Source of the DNA: Delta-02 sp964513565
Lineage (GTDB): Bacteria > Desulfobacterota > Syntrophorhabdia > Syntrophorhabdales > Syntrophorhabdaceae
Direction of reading: 5' to 3'
DNA: 53,282 bases
Assembly (NCBI GenBank): GCA_964513565.1
Contig: CAZENE010000023.1
Coordinates: 1 to 53,282 of the forward strand
Shown: positions 26,342 through 34,221 of the stretch, in pieces
Numbering within the stretch: the first letter of the stretch is position 1
How the letters are laid out: each line of letters opens with the position of its first letter
Program-made: the position numbers and the translations under genes
The notes under the pieces: model-generated
Database searches by the model: none
The model's input: only the letters and a program-made list of their open reading frames with translations
Told to the model about the DNA's origin: nothing

Positions 26342-26355
26342 ACTGTCTTTATAAT
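26326..26355 (+). promoter_or_regulatory. Promoter of the malic enzyme-fumarase operon
   Basis: TTGCTC (26326-26331), 18-bp spacer, perfect TATAAT (26350-26355). Confidence 0.55.
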
Positions 26356-26398
26356 AGAATGTCCACTCAATTACGAAAATGAGATCGGGAGGCGTCTC

Positions 26399-27745
26399 GT
26401 GAGCGACGAAAGAGTCACCAAAGAGCAGCTGCTTGAAAAAGCCCGGAAACCGGCGCTTGATGCAATGAAAATGCATCCTTTTTATAGGGGTAAAATAGAA
26501 ATTGTCCCGAAGTGTGTTGTGCGGGATATCAATGATTTCGCGATCTGGTATACACCCGGGGTGGCGGAACCCTGTAAAGCGATCAACAAAAACCCGGAAA
26601 AAGTTTTTGAATACACCAATAAGGGAAATACGGTCGGCATCGTAAGCGACGGGACGCGCGTCCTGGGACTTGGAGATATCGGGCCCCTGGCGGGACTGCC
26701 CGTCATGGAGGGAAAGGCGCTTTTATTCAAATATCTCGGGGGGGTCGACGCCTTTCCTATATGCCTCGATACGAAGGACCCGGATGAGATAATACGGACC
26801 GTTAAGCTCATTGCCCCTGTATTTGGAGGCATAAATCTCGAAGATATCGAAAACCCGAAGTGCTTTTATATACTTGAAAAATTGAGGGTGGAATCGCCCA
26901 TACCCGTATGGCATGACGACCAACAGGGTACCGCCGCCGTGACCCTGGCCGGTCTCGTCAATGCCCTCAAGGTCGTAGGCAAAAAGATCCAAGATGCAAA
27001 AATCACGATGATCGGCATCGGCGCGGCAAATGTGTGCATCGTACGGATGCTCGTCAAAGCCGGTGCAAACCCGAAAAAGATCATCGTAGTGGACAGCAAG
27101 GGAATACTTAACCGCAGGCGTGATGATATAAAACCCAATTATAAAGAGAAACTTGAACTTGCGCAGACAACGAATGGCGAGAACCGCCACGGTGATACTG
27201 CGCAGGCGCTTAAGGGCCAGGACGTCCTCATCGCCCTGTCGAAGTCAGGTCCCGATGTCATTCAGAAGGACTGGGTTGCATCGATGGCCGACAATGCGAT
27301 TGTGTTCGTCTGTGCCAACCCGATTCCCGAGATGTGGCCGTGGGATGCAAAAGAGGCGGGTGCCCGGATCGTGGCGACGGGGAGGAGCGATTTCCCGAAC
27401 CAGGTTAATAACTCGGTCGGTTTTCCCGCAATTTTCCGGGGAACACTGGATGTCATGGCGCGCACGATAACCGATGAGATGTGTATCGCGGCGGCGTATG
27501 AGCTTGCCCGTTGTGCTGAGGACAAAGGCCTCAGGGAAGATTATCTGCTTCCCACAATGAATGAATGGGAGGTTTTCCCGAGAGAAGCGGTCGCAGTGGC
27601 AAAAATGGCGATGAAACAGGGTGTCGCCCGTCTAACCATAGACGAGAAGGAACTCTATAACATGGCCGCGAGCAAGATACGCAGGGCCCAGGACGAACTC
27701 GGCCTGCTTATGGAAAAGGGCATTATAGCGCCTTACAAGGAATAG
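26399..27745 (+). CDS. NAD(P)-dependent malic enzyme
   Basis: Oxidative decarboxylation of malate to pyruvate. 448 residues from a GTG at 26399 with GGGAGG eight bases upstream; the open frame extends further upstream but through the tRNA, so that part is not coding. Signatures: YTPGVAEPC (catalytic Tyr), GDIGPLAGLPVMEGKALLFK (catalytic Lys), PVWHDDQQGTA (metal ligands), and the nucleotide-binding IGIGAANVCIVRML. It is the short bacterial form without a phosphotransacetylase tail. Fumarase genes follow at 12 bases, linking fumarate to malate to pyruvate. Confidence 0.93.
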   Translation: MSDERVTKEQLLEKARKPALDAMKMHPFYRGKIEIVPKCVVRDINDFAIWYTPGVAEPCKAINKNPEKVFEYTNKGNTVGIVSDGTRVLGLGDIGPLAGLPVMEGKALLFKYLGGVDAFPICLDTKDPDEIIRTVKLIAPVFGGINLEDIENPKCFYILEKLRVESPIPVWHDDQQGTAAVTLAGLVNALKVVGKKIQDAKITMIGIGAANVCIVRMLVKAGANPKKIIVVDSKGILNRRRDDIKPNYKEKLELAQTTNGENRHGDTAQALKGQDVLIALSKSGPDVIQKDWVASMADNAIVFVCANPIPEMWPWDAKEAGARIVATGRSDFPNQVNNSVGFPAIFRGTLDVMARTITDEMCIAAAYELARCAEDKGLREDYLLPTMNEWEVFPREAVAVAKMAMKQGVARLTIDEKELYNMAASKIRRAQDELGLLMEKGIIAPYKE

Positions 27746-27757
27746 GAAAAAACCGGT

Positions 27758-28597
27758 ATGCGCGAGATCCGTATCAATGATATTATTTCAACCGTCGAAA
27801 GTCTTTTTATCGAAGCGAATGTCAGTCTCTCCGAGAGTATGTACAAGACAATAAAGAGTGCAATAGACCGGGAAGAGTCTCCCGTGGGGAAAGAGGTGCT
27901 TCGCGAATTGCTCAGGAACGCGGACCTGGCGCGCGAAGAGAAGATGCCCATATGCCAGGATACAGGACTTGCCGTGACCTTTCTCGAGATCGGTCAGGAT
28001 GTTCATGTTACAGGAGGCGATCTGACCGAGGCTATATCCGAAGGCGTCCGGAGGGCGTACCGCAATGGATTTTTAAGAAAATCATGCTGCCATCCCTTTA
28101 CGAGAAGAAATACCGGAGACAATACCCCGCCGATCGTTCACACGAAGATAGTTCCGGGAGACAAGCTGAAGATCACCGTCCTGCCGAAAGGGGGCGGAAG
28201 CGAAAATTACGGCGAGGTGCGTATGTTGACCCCGTCCGAGGGCAAAGAGGGGGTCAAGGCTTTTGTCCTTGAAATGGTCCGGAAGGGAGGGCCGAACCCC
28301 TGTCCCCCTATTACCGTGGGTGTCGGGATCGGTGGAAATTTCGAGCTGTCAGCATTGTTATCGAAGGAAGCCCTCATGGTACCTGCCGGGGAGCGAAGCG
28401 GGGACGAGGAGATACAGGCCCTCGAACTCGAGATACTCGATGCAATAAATAAGACGGGCATAGGCCCGCAGGGGTATGGCGGCACGGTAACCGCTCTTGA
28501 TGTCCATATAAAGATGGCTCCCTGTCATCTCGCATCCTTGCCTGTGGCGGTCAATATCCAATGCCATGCCCACCGCATGCAGAAGGCCGTATTATGA
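27758..28597 (+). CDS. Fumarate hydratase class I, alpha subunit
   Basis: N-terminal half of the oxygen-sensitive [4Fe-4S] fumarase, here a separate gene of 279 residues. ICQDTGLAVTFLEIG supplies one cluster Cys; GLNPCPP-type motif (PNPCPPITVGVGIGGNFE) another; HTKIVPGDKLKITVLPKGGGSEN is a family signature. Tartrate dehydratase alpha is homologous and cannot be excluded by sequence alone, but the malic enzyme next door favours fumarase. Confidence 0.92.
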   Translation: MREIRINDIISTVESLFIEANVSLSESMYKTIKSAIDREESPVGKEVLRELLRNADLAREEKMPICQDTGLAVTFLEIGQDVHVTGGDLTEAISEGVRRAYRNGFLRKSCCHPFTRRNTGDNTPPIVHTKIVPGDKLKITVLPKGGGSENYGEVRMLTPSEGKEGVKAFVLEMVRKGGPNPCPPITVGVGIGGNFELSALLSKEALMVPAGERSGDEEIQALELEILDAINKTGIGPQGYGGTVTALDVHIKMAPCHLASLPVAVNIQCHAHRMQKAVL

Positions 28598-29163
28598 CAG
28601 GCCATAAGAGGGAAGAGGTAAAAAGGATTAATACGCCCTTATCTGATGCCGTAATAAATTCTCTGAAGGCCGGGGACAAAGTTCTCCTGTCCGGTTTTAT
28701 TTACACTGCCAGGGACGCCGCACATAAACGTTTTTCCGAGGCCCTCGCGGCAGGCAGGGAATTGCCGTTCGACATCAGGGGACAGGTAATTTATTATTGC
28801 GGACCGTCTCCTGCCCCGCCGGGAAGGGTCATAGGCTCGTGCGGCCCGACGACCAGTTCCCGAATGGATTCATATGCGCCGGGGTTGATATCTCTCGGCT
28901 TGAAGGGTATGATAGGAAAGGGGAAGCGATCCGTGGCGGTAAAAGACTCGCTTCGGGAACACAGGGCGATTTATTTTGGGGCGACAGGAGGGGCCGGAGC
29001 GCTGCTTGCACGCACGGTTGTCGCCACGGATACAGTCGCCTATGAAGATCTTGGCCCGGAATCTGTTGTGAGGCTTGAAGTGAAGAACATGCCTTTATTC
29101 GTTATTAACGATATCTTCGGAAATGACCTGTACGAGGCCGGCCAGGAACGTTATAAACGGTGA
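28594..29163 (+). CDS. Fumarate hydratase class I, beta subunit
   Basis: C-terminal half of the heterodimeric class I fumarase, 189 residues. The ATG at 28594 overlaps the alpha-subunit stop (ATGA); an earlier in-frame ATG at 28561 lies inside the alpha gene and is less likely. Conserved GDKVLLSGFIYTARDAAHKR, YYCGPSPAPPGRVIGSCGPTTSSRMD, GLKGMIGKGKR and ATGGAGALLA define the domain. Confidence 0.93.
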   Translation: MTGHKREEVKRINTPLSDAVINSLKAGDKVLLSGFIYTARDAAHKRFSEALAAGRELPFDIRGQVIYYCGPSPAPPGRVIGSCGPTTSSRMDSYAPGLISLGLKGMIGKGKRSVAVKDSLREHRAIYFGATGGAGALLARTVVATDTVAYEDLGPESVVRLEVKNMPLFVINDIFGNDLYEAGQERYKR

Positions 29164-29227
29164 GTCCTGTCTTTTTAGGGTTTTAGGACATATATTCTAC
29201 AAGAAAATATTGATATAAGGAGATGCA

Positions 29228-30319
29228 ATGCCTGAGATTCGTGTTGCCATTGCCGGTGTCGGAAACTGCGCAAGCTCGCTTATACAGGGTATCTTCTATT
29301 ACGCCCGTGCGAACCAAAAAGCTATAGGGCTTATGCATCATGATATCTGCGGTTACAGGCCCGGGGACATACGGGTCGTAGCGGCGTTTGATATCGATAA
29401 ACGCAAGGTCGGCAAGCCACTTGAGGAAGCGATTTTCGCCCCGCCAAATTGTACCAGGACGATCGTAAGCGGTATACCGGAAACCGGTGTCGAAGTTCTC
29501 ATGGGGAACATTCTCGATGGTGTGGCTCCGCATATGCAGCAGTATCCGCCGGAGCGGACATTCATAGTTTCCGATGCCGCGCCGGTGGATGTGGGGGCCG
29601 TCCTTGAGGAGCAGAAGGTCGATATTCTCCTCAATTATCTCCCGGTCGGTTCCGAAAAGGCAGCCCGTTTTTATGCAGAGGCATGTCTCGAAAAAGGTGC
29701 AAGCTTTATCAATTGCATTCCGGTCTTTATCGCATCCGATAGTGCGTGGGCACGACGATTTGAGGAGAAGGGAATACCGGTTATCGGCGACGACGTAAAG
29801 TCCCAGATCGGCGCCACCATTATCCACAGGACGCTTGCAAAGTTATTCAACGATCGGGGTGTGAAACTCGATAATACATATCAGTTGAATACCGGCGGCA
29901 ATACGGATTTTCTCAATATGCTGAACCGGGAAAGGCTGACATCGAAAAAGATATCGAAGACCGAGGCGGTCCAATCGAACATCGATGTGCCGATCCCGGC
30001 GGATAATATCCACATCGGTCCCTCTGATTACGTTCCCTGGCAAAAGGACAACAAGATCTGTTTCATGCGCCTTGAAGGCAGGATATTCGGGGACATACCG
30101 ATCAATTGTGAACTGAGGCTCTCGGTGGAAGACTCGCCCAACAGCGGGGGATGTATGATCGATGCGATACGATGCTGCAAGGTCGCGCGCGATAGAGGGG
30201 TAGGGGGCGTGCTGGAATCAATATCGGCATATACTATGAAGCACCCGATCAGGCAGATCCCTGATGAAACGGCCCGTTCAATGGTGGAAGAGTTCATCCG
30301 GGGCGAAAGATCCCGGTAG
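29228..30319 (+). CDS. ino1: Myo-inositol-1-phosphate synthase
   Basis: NAD-dependent conversion of glucose 6-phosphate to inositol 1-phosphate. 363 residues, the short form found in actinobacteria and archaea. The N-terminal VAIAGVGNCASSLIQGI binds NAD; NYLPVGSEKAARFY, FINCIPVF, GDDVKSQIGATI and QLNTGGNTDFLNM are active-site signatures. Preceded by AAGGAG. Directly abuts a CDP-alcohol phosphatidyltransferase gene, so its product is probably used for an inositol phospholipid. Confidence 0.94.
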   Translation: MPEIRVAIAGVGNCASSLIQGIFYYARANQKAIGLMHHDICGYRPGDIRVVAAFDIDKRKVGKPLEEAIFAPPNCTRTIVSGIPETGVEVLMGNILDGVAPHMQQYPPERTFIVSDAAPVDVGAVLEEQKVDILLNYLPVGSEKAARFYAEACLEKGASFINCIPVFIASDSAWARRFEEKGIPVIGDDVKSQIGATIIHRTLAKLFNDRGVKLDNTYQLNTGGNTDFLNMLNRERLTSKKISKTEAVQSNIDVPIPADNIHIGPSDYVPWQKDNKICFMRLEGRIFGDIPINCELRLSVEDSPNSGGCMIDAIRCCKVARDRGVGGVLESISAYTMKHPIRQIPDETARSMVEEFIRGERSR

Positions 30320-30913
30320 GTGCCCTCAGTGATTGGCGCAAAGATAGGCCACCGGCTTGACCCTGTCGTTGCTTCTGTTTGCCGCTTTCTATTCAGAGCT
30401 AAAATCTTACCAAATACGATCAGCATTGTCGGGACCGTGTTCGGTTTTCTCGCGGCCTTCCTGATTTTCCTTGAAAGCCCTGTTGTTGGAGCCGTATCCC
30501 TCCTTCTCGCGGGACTCCTCGATATCATGGATGGGGCGGTTGCGCGGACGTCAGGTCGGGTAACCAAATTCGGCGGTTTCTTCGATTCGGTTCTGGATCG
30601 CTATACAGACCTGTCGGTCATGGGGGCCATCGTGCTGGTATATGTCCGTCATAACGAGATGAATCATGCATTGATCGGGTTTATCGCCGCCATAGGCACG
30701 GCGTTGATACCTTATGCGCGGGCACGGGCGGAGGCCACATCGGTGTCATGCAAGACCGGCATTCTTGAGCGCCCCGAACGAACCGTCCTCCTGCTCATAG
30801 GCCTTTTCATACCGTTGCTTCTCGACTATGTCGTAATTACCCTCGCAGTATTGACGCATGTGACGGTAATTCAGAGGATCGTGCATGTGTGGAGACAGAC
30901 GAAGGGAATGTAG
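30320..30913 (+). CDS. CDP-alcohol phosphatidyltransferase, probably inositol-phosphate type
   Basis: 197 residues, integral membrane enzyme with about six helices. It has the complete family motif D-x2-D-G-x2-A-R-x8-G-x3-D-x3-D (DIMDGAVARTSGRVTKFGGF then DSVLD) near residue 70. The GTG start follows the ino1 stop with no gap, and a second GTG three codons later is possible. Because it is coupled to ino1, the likely reaction is transfer of inositol 1-phosphate to CDP-diacylglycerol (phosphatidylinositol phosphate synthase). Confidence 0.85.
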   Translation: MPSVIGAKIGHRLDPVVASVCRFLFRAKILPNTISIVGTVFGFLAAFLIFLESPVVGAVSLLLAGLLDIMDGAVARTSGRVTKFGGFFDSVLDRYTDLSVMGAIVLVYVRHNEMNHALIGFIAAIGTALIPYARARAEATSVSCKTGILERPERTVLLLIGLFIPLLLDYVVITLAVLTHVTVIQRIVHVWRQTKGM

Positions 30914-30949
30914 ATTCTTTTTGTCTTATAACATAGAACCGTAGACCGA

Positions 30950-32011
30950 CTACTTATTGATCATATTATATATCTCTTCCTTCAGGATGTTCTTCGCCAT
31001 TTCTTTCGGGATACCCGACTTGATCACGGTCCCTTTCTTGAAGAGCATCGCGCTCGTTGCGCCAAAAGCCAGGCCGATGTCCGCCTCCCGCGCTTCACCG
31101 GGGCCATTTACCTCGCATCCCATAATTGCGACATCAAGGTACGCGTCAAATTCGTGTATGTCCTTCTCGAATTCCTCGACGATCTCGGCAAGGCTCACTT
31201 TGGTGCGCCCGCACGTTGGGCAGGAGATTATGTTTATTCCTCTTTTTCTCAAGCCGAGTCCGCGCAGGATATGGTAACCCGCCACAACCTCTAATACGGG
31301 ATTGCCTGTGAGTGACACCCTTATCGTATCGCCGATACCCGCATTGAGAAGTATCCCGATGCCGATCGCCGACTTGATCGCGCCCGAGAACACAGGGCCT
31401 GCCTCGGTGATCCCGACGTGGAGCGGATAATCGGAACGCCTGGAAAACTTTTTATATGCGCTGATTGTTTCTTGGATGTCCGATGCCTTGAGAGATACCT
31501 TAAGCTCTGTCCAGCCGATATCCTCGAAAAGCGCAATATGGTACAGCGCGCTCTCGACCATTGCATCGGCGTTGGGCCTTGGATGATTTTTAAGGACGCG
31601 CTTTTCGATAGACCCTATGTTCATCCCGAGCCTTACCGGTGTTCGTGTGTCGCGTGCCATTACCGCGATTTCTTTTACCTTACGGAGGTTATTGATGGTG
31701 CCGGGATTGATACGTATGCCGTCAATGCCGAACTCCATGGCCTTCAATGCTATCCTGTGATTAAAATGGATATCCCCGATAATAGGAACATCTACCTCCT
31801 TTTTCAGGAAAGGCACAATCTTGCACGTTTCTTCCTGAGGAAGCGCTATCCTGACAAGTTCACAGCCCGCTTTCTTCAGTTCCCTCGTTTGGATAAGAGT
31901 TTCACTAAAGTTTTCCGGGTTCGTTTTAAGCATCGATTGAACAACGATAGGGGCCCCGCCGCCAATGGGAATCCCGCCGACATTTATCGGCCTGGTTTTT
32001 TTTCGTTTCAT
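30950..32011 (-). CDS. ispG: 4-hydroxy-3-methylbut-2-enyl diphosphate synthase
   Basis: Iron-sulfur enzyme of the MEP pathway of isoprenoid synthesis. 353 residues. N-terminal TIM barrel opens with VGGIPIGGGAPIVVQSML; cluster ligands lie in ISCPTCGRTK (two Cys, about residue 260) and MGCEVNGPGEA (one Cys). Length and motifs fit the bacterial form without an insert domain. Convergent with the inositol-lipid genes; a TTGACA promoter lies upstream at 32050-32078. Confidence 0.96.
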   Translation of the reverse strand: MKRKKTRPINVGGIPIGGGAPIVVQSMLKTNPENFSETLIQTRELKKAGCELVRIALPQEETCKIVPFLKKEVDVPIIGDIHFNHRIALKAMEFGIDGIRINPGTINNLRKVKEIAVMARDTRTPVRLGMNIGSIEKRVLKNHPRPNADAMVESALYHIALFEDIGWTELKVSLKASDIQETISAYKKFSRRSDYPLHVGITEAGPVFSGAIKSAIGIGILLNAGIGDTIRVSLTGNPVLEVVAGYHILRGLGLRKRGINIISCPTCGRTKVSLAEIVEEFEKDIHEFDAYLDVAIMGCEVNGPGEAREADIGLAFGATSAMLFKKGTVIKSGIPKEMAKNILKEEIYNMINK

Positions 32012-32049
32012 TTTTTATCCTTGAATGAAATGTTGATAAGCTCTGGGTT

Positions 32050-32078
32050 ATATTATCCCGCGCCAACCTCCATGTCAA
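32050..32078 (-). promoter_or_regulatory. Promoter of ispG
   Basis: Minus-strand TTGACA (32073-32078), 17-bp spacer, TAATAT (32050-32055), about 40 bp before the ispG start. Confidence 0.55.
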
Positions 32079-32139
32079 TCACCCGCGACCAGAAAATAAT
32101 TTGCTCTCACGCCGCCGACCTGATATATTTTGAAGGCTA

Positions 32140-32472
32140 ATGGAAAATGGAAAGAAAAAAGGGATCTTGCTGATAGTCATAGGAGTTTGCATTCCCTTAA
32201 TTGCTTTGCCCTTCGTATCGGGTTTCGACATGAACAAAGGATTCATGGACAATTTCTATAATGCCGGGATCAGGATAACGAAGGATACGGGCCGTCAGCC
32301 TCTGCCGGCGGACCCGGTGCCGCCCGAAAAGAAAAAGAATTCCCTCAACATCAAAAACATGCGGATAGAGAAGATCCCTTTCCGGTTCTTTTTCGTCCCG
32401 ACCTTTCTTCTTATATATATCGGGATCGTCATGATCGACAGGGCCCGGCTGCGAAAAGAGCCAAAGTCCTGA
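32140..32472 (+). CDS. Small membrane protein, unknown function
   Basis: 110 residues, not recognised. Two hydrophobic segments (about 9-29 and 79-101) flank a charged loop with a Pro/Lys-rich stretch (PLPADPVPPEKKK). The ribosome site is weak. Divergent from ispG and followed after ~175 bases by the oadG-oadB genes. Confidence 0.5.
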   Translation: MENGKKKGILLIVIGVCIPLIALPFVSGFDMNKGFMDNFYNAGIRITKDTGRQPLPADPVPPEKKKNSLNIKNMRIEKIPFRFFFVPTFLLIYIGIVMIDRARLRKEPKS

Positions 32473-32552
32473 TAAGAAAAGGAATGTTTCGTCGGCTGGG
32501 GCTATCAGGCCGGCGTTTTTGAACATGCCCGACGATTTGTTAACTATTTCAC

Positions 32553-32579
32553 TTGACTATCCTTTGATGGTGGGATAAT
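32553..32579 (+). promoter_or_regulatory. Promoter of oadG-oadB
   Basis: TTGACT (32553-32558) and an extended -10 TGGGATAAT (GATAAT at 32574-32579); the 15-bp spacer is short, but the TGn extension could compensate. Confidence 0.45.
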
Positions 32580-32647
32580 TTCTTAAAGCAAATTTCAACG
32601 CGCTTTATTATAACATTACAATACGCAGCCAGGAGGACAGGTAGATC

Positions 32648-32782
32648 ATGGACAAATGGACCTTTGGCTTCACAATGGTTGTTGTCGGCATGGGCGGGAC
32701 TTTGGCAACCCTCGTAGTCTTCAGCCTCATTATGTCTGTACTTAAAAAAGTATTTCCGTACAAAAAAGAAGAAGACAAATAA
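32648..32782 (+). CDS. OadG-like small subunit of Na+-pumping decarboxylase
   Basis: A 44-residue membrane protein: MDKWTFGFTMVVVGMGGTL, one hydrophobic helix (about 8-31), then a basic/acidic tail ending KKEEDK. It has AGGAGG upstream and its stop lies 15 bases before oadB. The size, single helix and position match the gamma subunit of oxaloacetate-decarboxylase-type sodium pumps, which tethers and assembles the complex. Too short for firm homology, hence moderate confidence. Confidence 0.7.
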   Translation: MDKWTFGFTMVVVGMGGTLATLVVFSLIMSVLKKVFPYKKEEDK

Positions 32783-32797
32783 GGGAGGTTGACGGGC

Positions 32798-33940
32798 ATG
32801 TTTCTTGATTCCGTATTAAGCGGTTTAAATGGATTGACAGCCGGTTTTGTGAACCTGCACTGGTCGCATCTCGTAATGATGATCATCGGTGGATTGTTGT
32901 TGTACCTTGGCATAAAGAAAGATTGCGAACCCCTGCTTCTCGTTCCGATCGGCTTCGGATGCATTCTCATCAATATACCCCTCGCGGGGCTTATGGACAA
33001 AGAGGGTTTTCTTCGAATAATCTACGATGCCGGTGTTATCACTGAGCTTTTCCCGCTCTTTATTTTTATCGGGATTGGGGCAATGACGGACTTCGGCCCG
33101 GTCCTCGAGAACCCGTATACGTTCCTTTTAGGCGCTGCGGGGCAGTGCGGTATCTTTATAACCCTGCTCCTGGCACTTGCTCTCGGGTTCCCGTACAAAG
33201 ATGCCGTTACGATCGGGATCATTGGAGCGTGTGACGGTCCGACTGTCATATACGTTGCATCGCAATATGCCCAGCACCTGTTAGGGCCAGTGACAGTCGC
33301 GGCATATTCCTACATGGCCCTTGTGCCGGTCCTCCAGCCGCCTATCATGAAAATGCTCACTACCAAGAAAGAGCGCGAGACGGTCATGAAAACACATGCA
33401 AAGAGCGTGTCGAAAACGACCAAGATGCTTTTCCCCATCGTGATTACGATCCTGGGCGGGCTTATAGCACCGAAGGGACTGCCGCTCTTAGCCACCATCA
33501 TGCTCGGTAATCTTATGAAAGAGTCGGGAGTTGTACCCCGTTTGACGAACGCCGCGCAAAATGAGATCGCAAATATCGTTACGCTGCTTCTCGGTATAGC
33601 CATCGGTGCCACGATGAGCGGTCCGGTATTTGTCCAGCCCAAAACCCTCCTCATTCTTATTCTCGGGCTTCTCGCAATTTGCCTCGACACGGTTTTCGGG
33701 ATACTTTTTGGAAAGATCCTGTATGTTGTCACAGGTGGAAAAATCAATCCCCTTATCGGCGCTTCCGGTATCTCGGCATTCCCGATGGCGGCGCGTGTCG
33801 CACAAAAAGAAGGCCTGAAATATAATAAGAGAAATTATCTCCTTATGCACGCGATGGGCGCAAACGCGGGAGGTCAGGTCGGTTCGGTCATGGCTGCAGC
33901 GGTCATGCTTTCAGTTCTTGCCGGAATGGGAATTATATAA
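32798..33940 (+). CDS. Na+-translocating decarboxylase beta subunit (OadB/MmdB/GcdB)
   Basis: Membrane carboxybiotin decarboxylase that exports Na+. 380 residues from the ATG at 32798 (GGGAGG upstream), with about nine or ten transmembrane segments. Signature loops are present: GACDGPTVIYVA, with the Asp implicated in Na+ coupling, and NPLIGASGISAFPMAARVAQ, and the final HAMGANAGGQVGSVMAAA. The carboxyltransferase and biotin-carrier subunits are not in this window, so the substrate (oxaloacetate, methylmalonyl-CoA or glutaconyl-CoA) is undefined. Confidence 0.94.
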   Translation: MFLDSVLSGLNGLTAGFVNLHWSHLVMMIIGGLLLYLGIKKDCEPLLLVPIGFGCILINIPLAGLMDKEGFLRIIYDAGVITELFPLFIFIGIGAMTDFGPVLENPYTFLLGAAGQCGIFITLLLALALGFPYKDAVTIGIIGACDGPTVIYVASQYAQHLLGPVTVAAYSYMALVPVLQPPIMKMLTTKKERETVMKTHAKSVSKTTKMLFPIVITILGGLIAPKGLPLLATIMLGNLMKESGVVPRLTNAAQNEIANIVTLLLGIAIGATMSGPVFVQPKTLLILILGLLAICLDTVFGILFGKILYVVTGGKINPLIGASGISAFPMAARVAQKEGLKYNKRNYLLMHAMGANAGGQVGSVMAAAVMLSVLAGMGII

Positions 33941-34013
33941 GATAAGGCAATGGGCGGCAGGCGTCCGGGGTTATGGCAAAACCGTTCGGCTTGTGATACG
34001 TAGATAGACAGGT

Positions 34014-34046
34014 AGGCCGGATAGAAAATCTATCCGGCCTTTTTTT
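34014..34046 (+). terminator. Intrinsic terminator after oadB
   Basis: AGGCCGGATAGA (34014-34025), loop AAA, TCTATCCGGCCT (34029-34040), then six T's: a perfect 12-bp stem and T run. Confidence 0.93.
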
Positions 34047-34071
34047 CACCGGCTCGGTGCGAGGATTAGTC

Positions 34072-34099
34072 TTGCAGATGACGTTTAACTTGGTATACA
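34072..34099 (+). promoter_or_regulatory. Promoter of the ion-transporter gene
   Basis: TTGCAG (34072-34077), 16-bp spacer, TATACA (34094-34099). It starts a leader of roughly 115 bases that contains a terminator-like hairpin. Confidence 0.55.
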
Positions 34100-34162
34100 C
34101 TAGGGCAGTGGTGGTTCAGGGAAAAAGAAGAGGAGAAGAGGTATTGGGTAGAACGGGTGAAT

Positions 34163-34190
34163 AAAGGGCGCGTGTCGCCCTTTTGTTTTT
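34163..34190 (+). promoter_or_regulatory. Terminator-like hairpin in the leader of the ion-transporter gene
   Basis: AAAGGGCG (34163-34170), loop CGTGT, CGCCCTTT (34176-34183), followed by TGTTTTT. It lies between a promoter (34072-34099) and the start codon at 34222, so it may act as an attenuator rather than as the end of an upstream gene. Confidence 0.5.
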
Positions 34191-34221
34191 CGGGGTAACA
34201 TTTAAAAAGGGGGTTTGTTGT

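Noticed and set aside
26159..26398. Upstream extension of the malic enzyme frame
   Set aside because: It begins inside the tRNA(CAU) gene and has no ribosome site; the GTG at 26399 with GGGAGG gives the expected N terminus.
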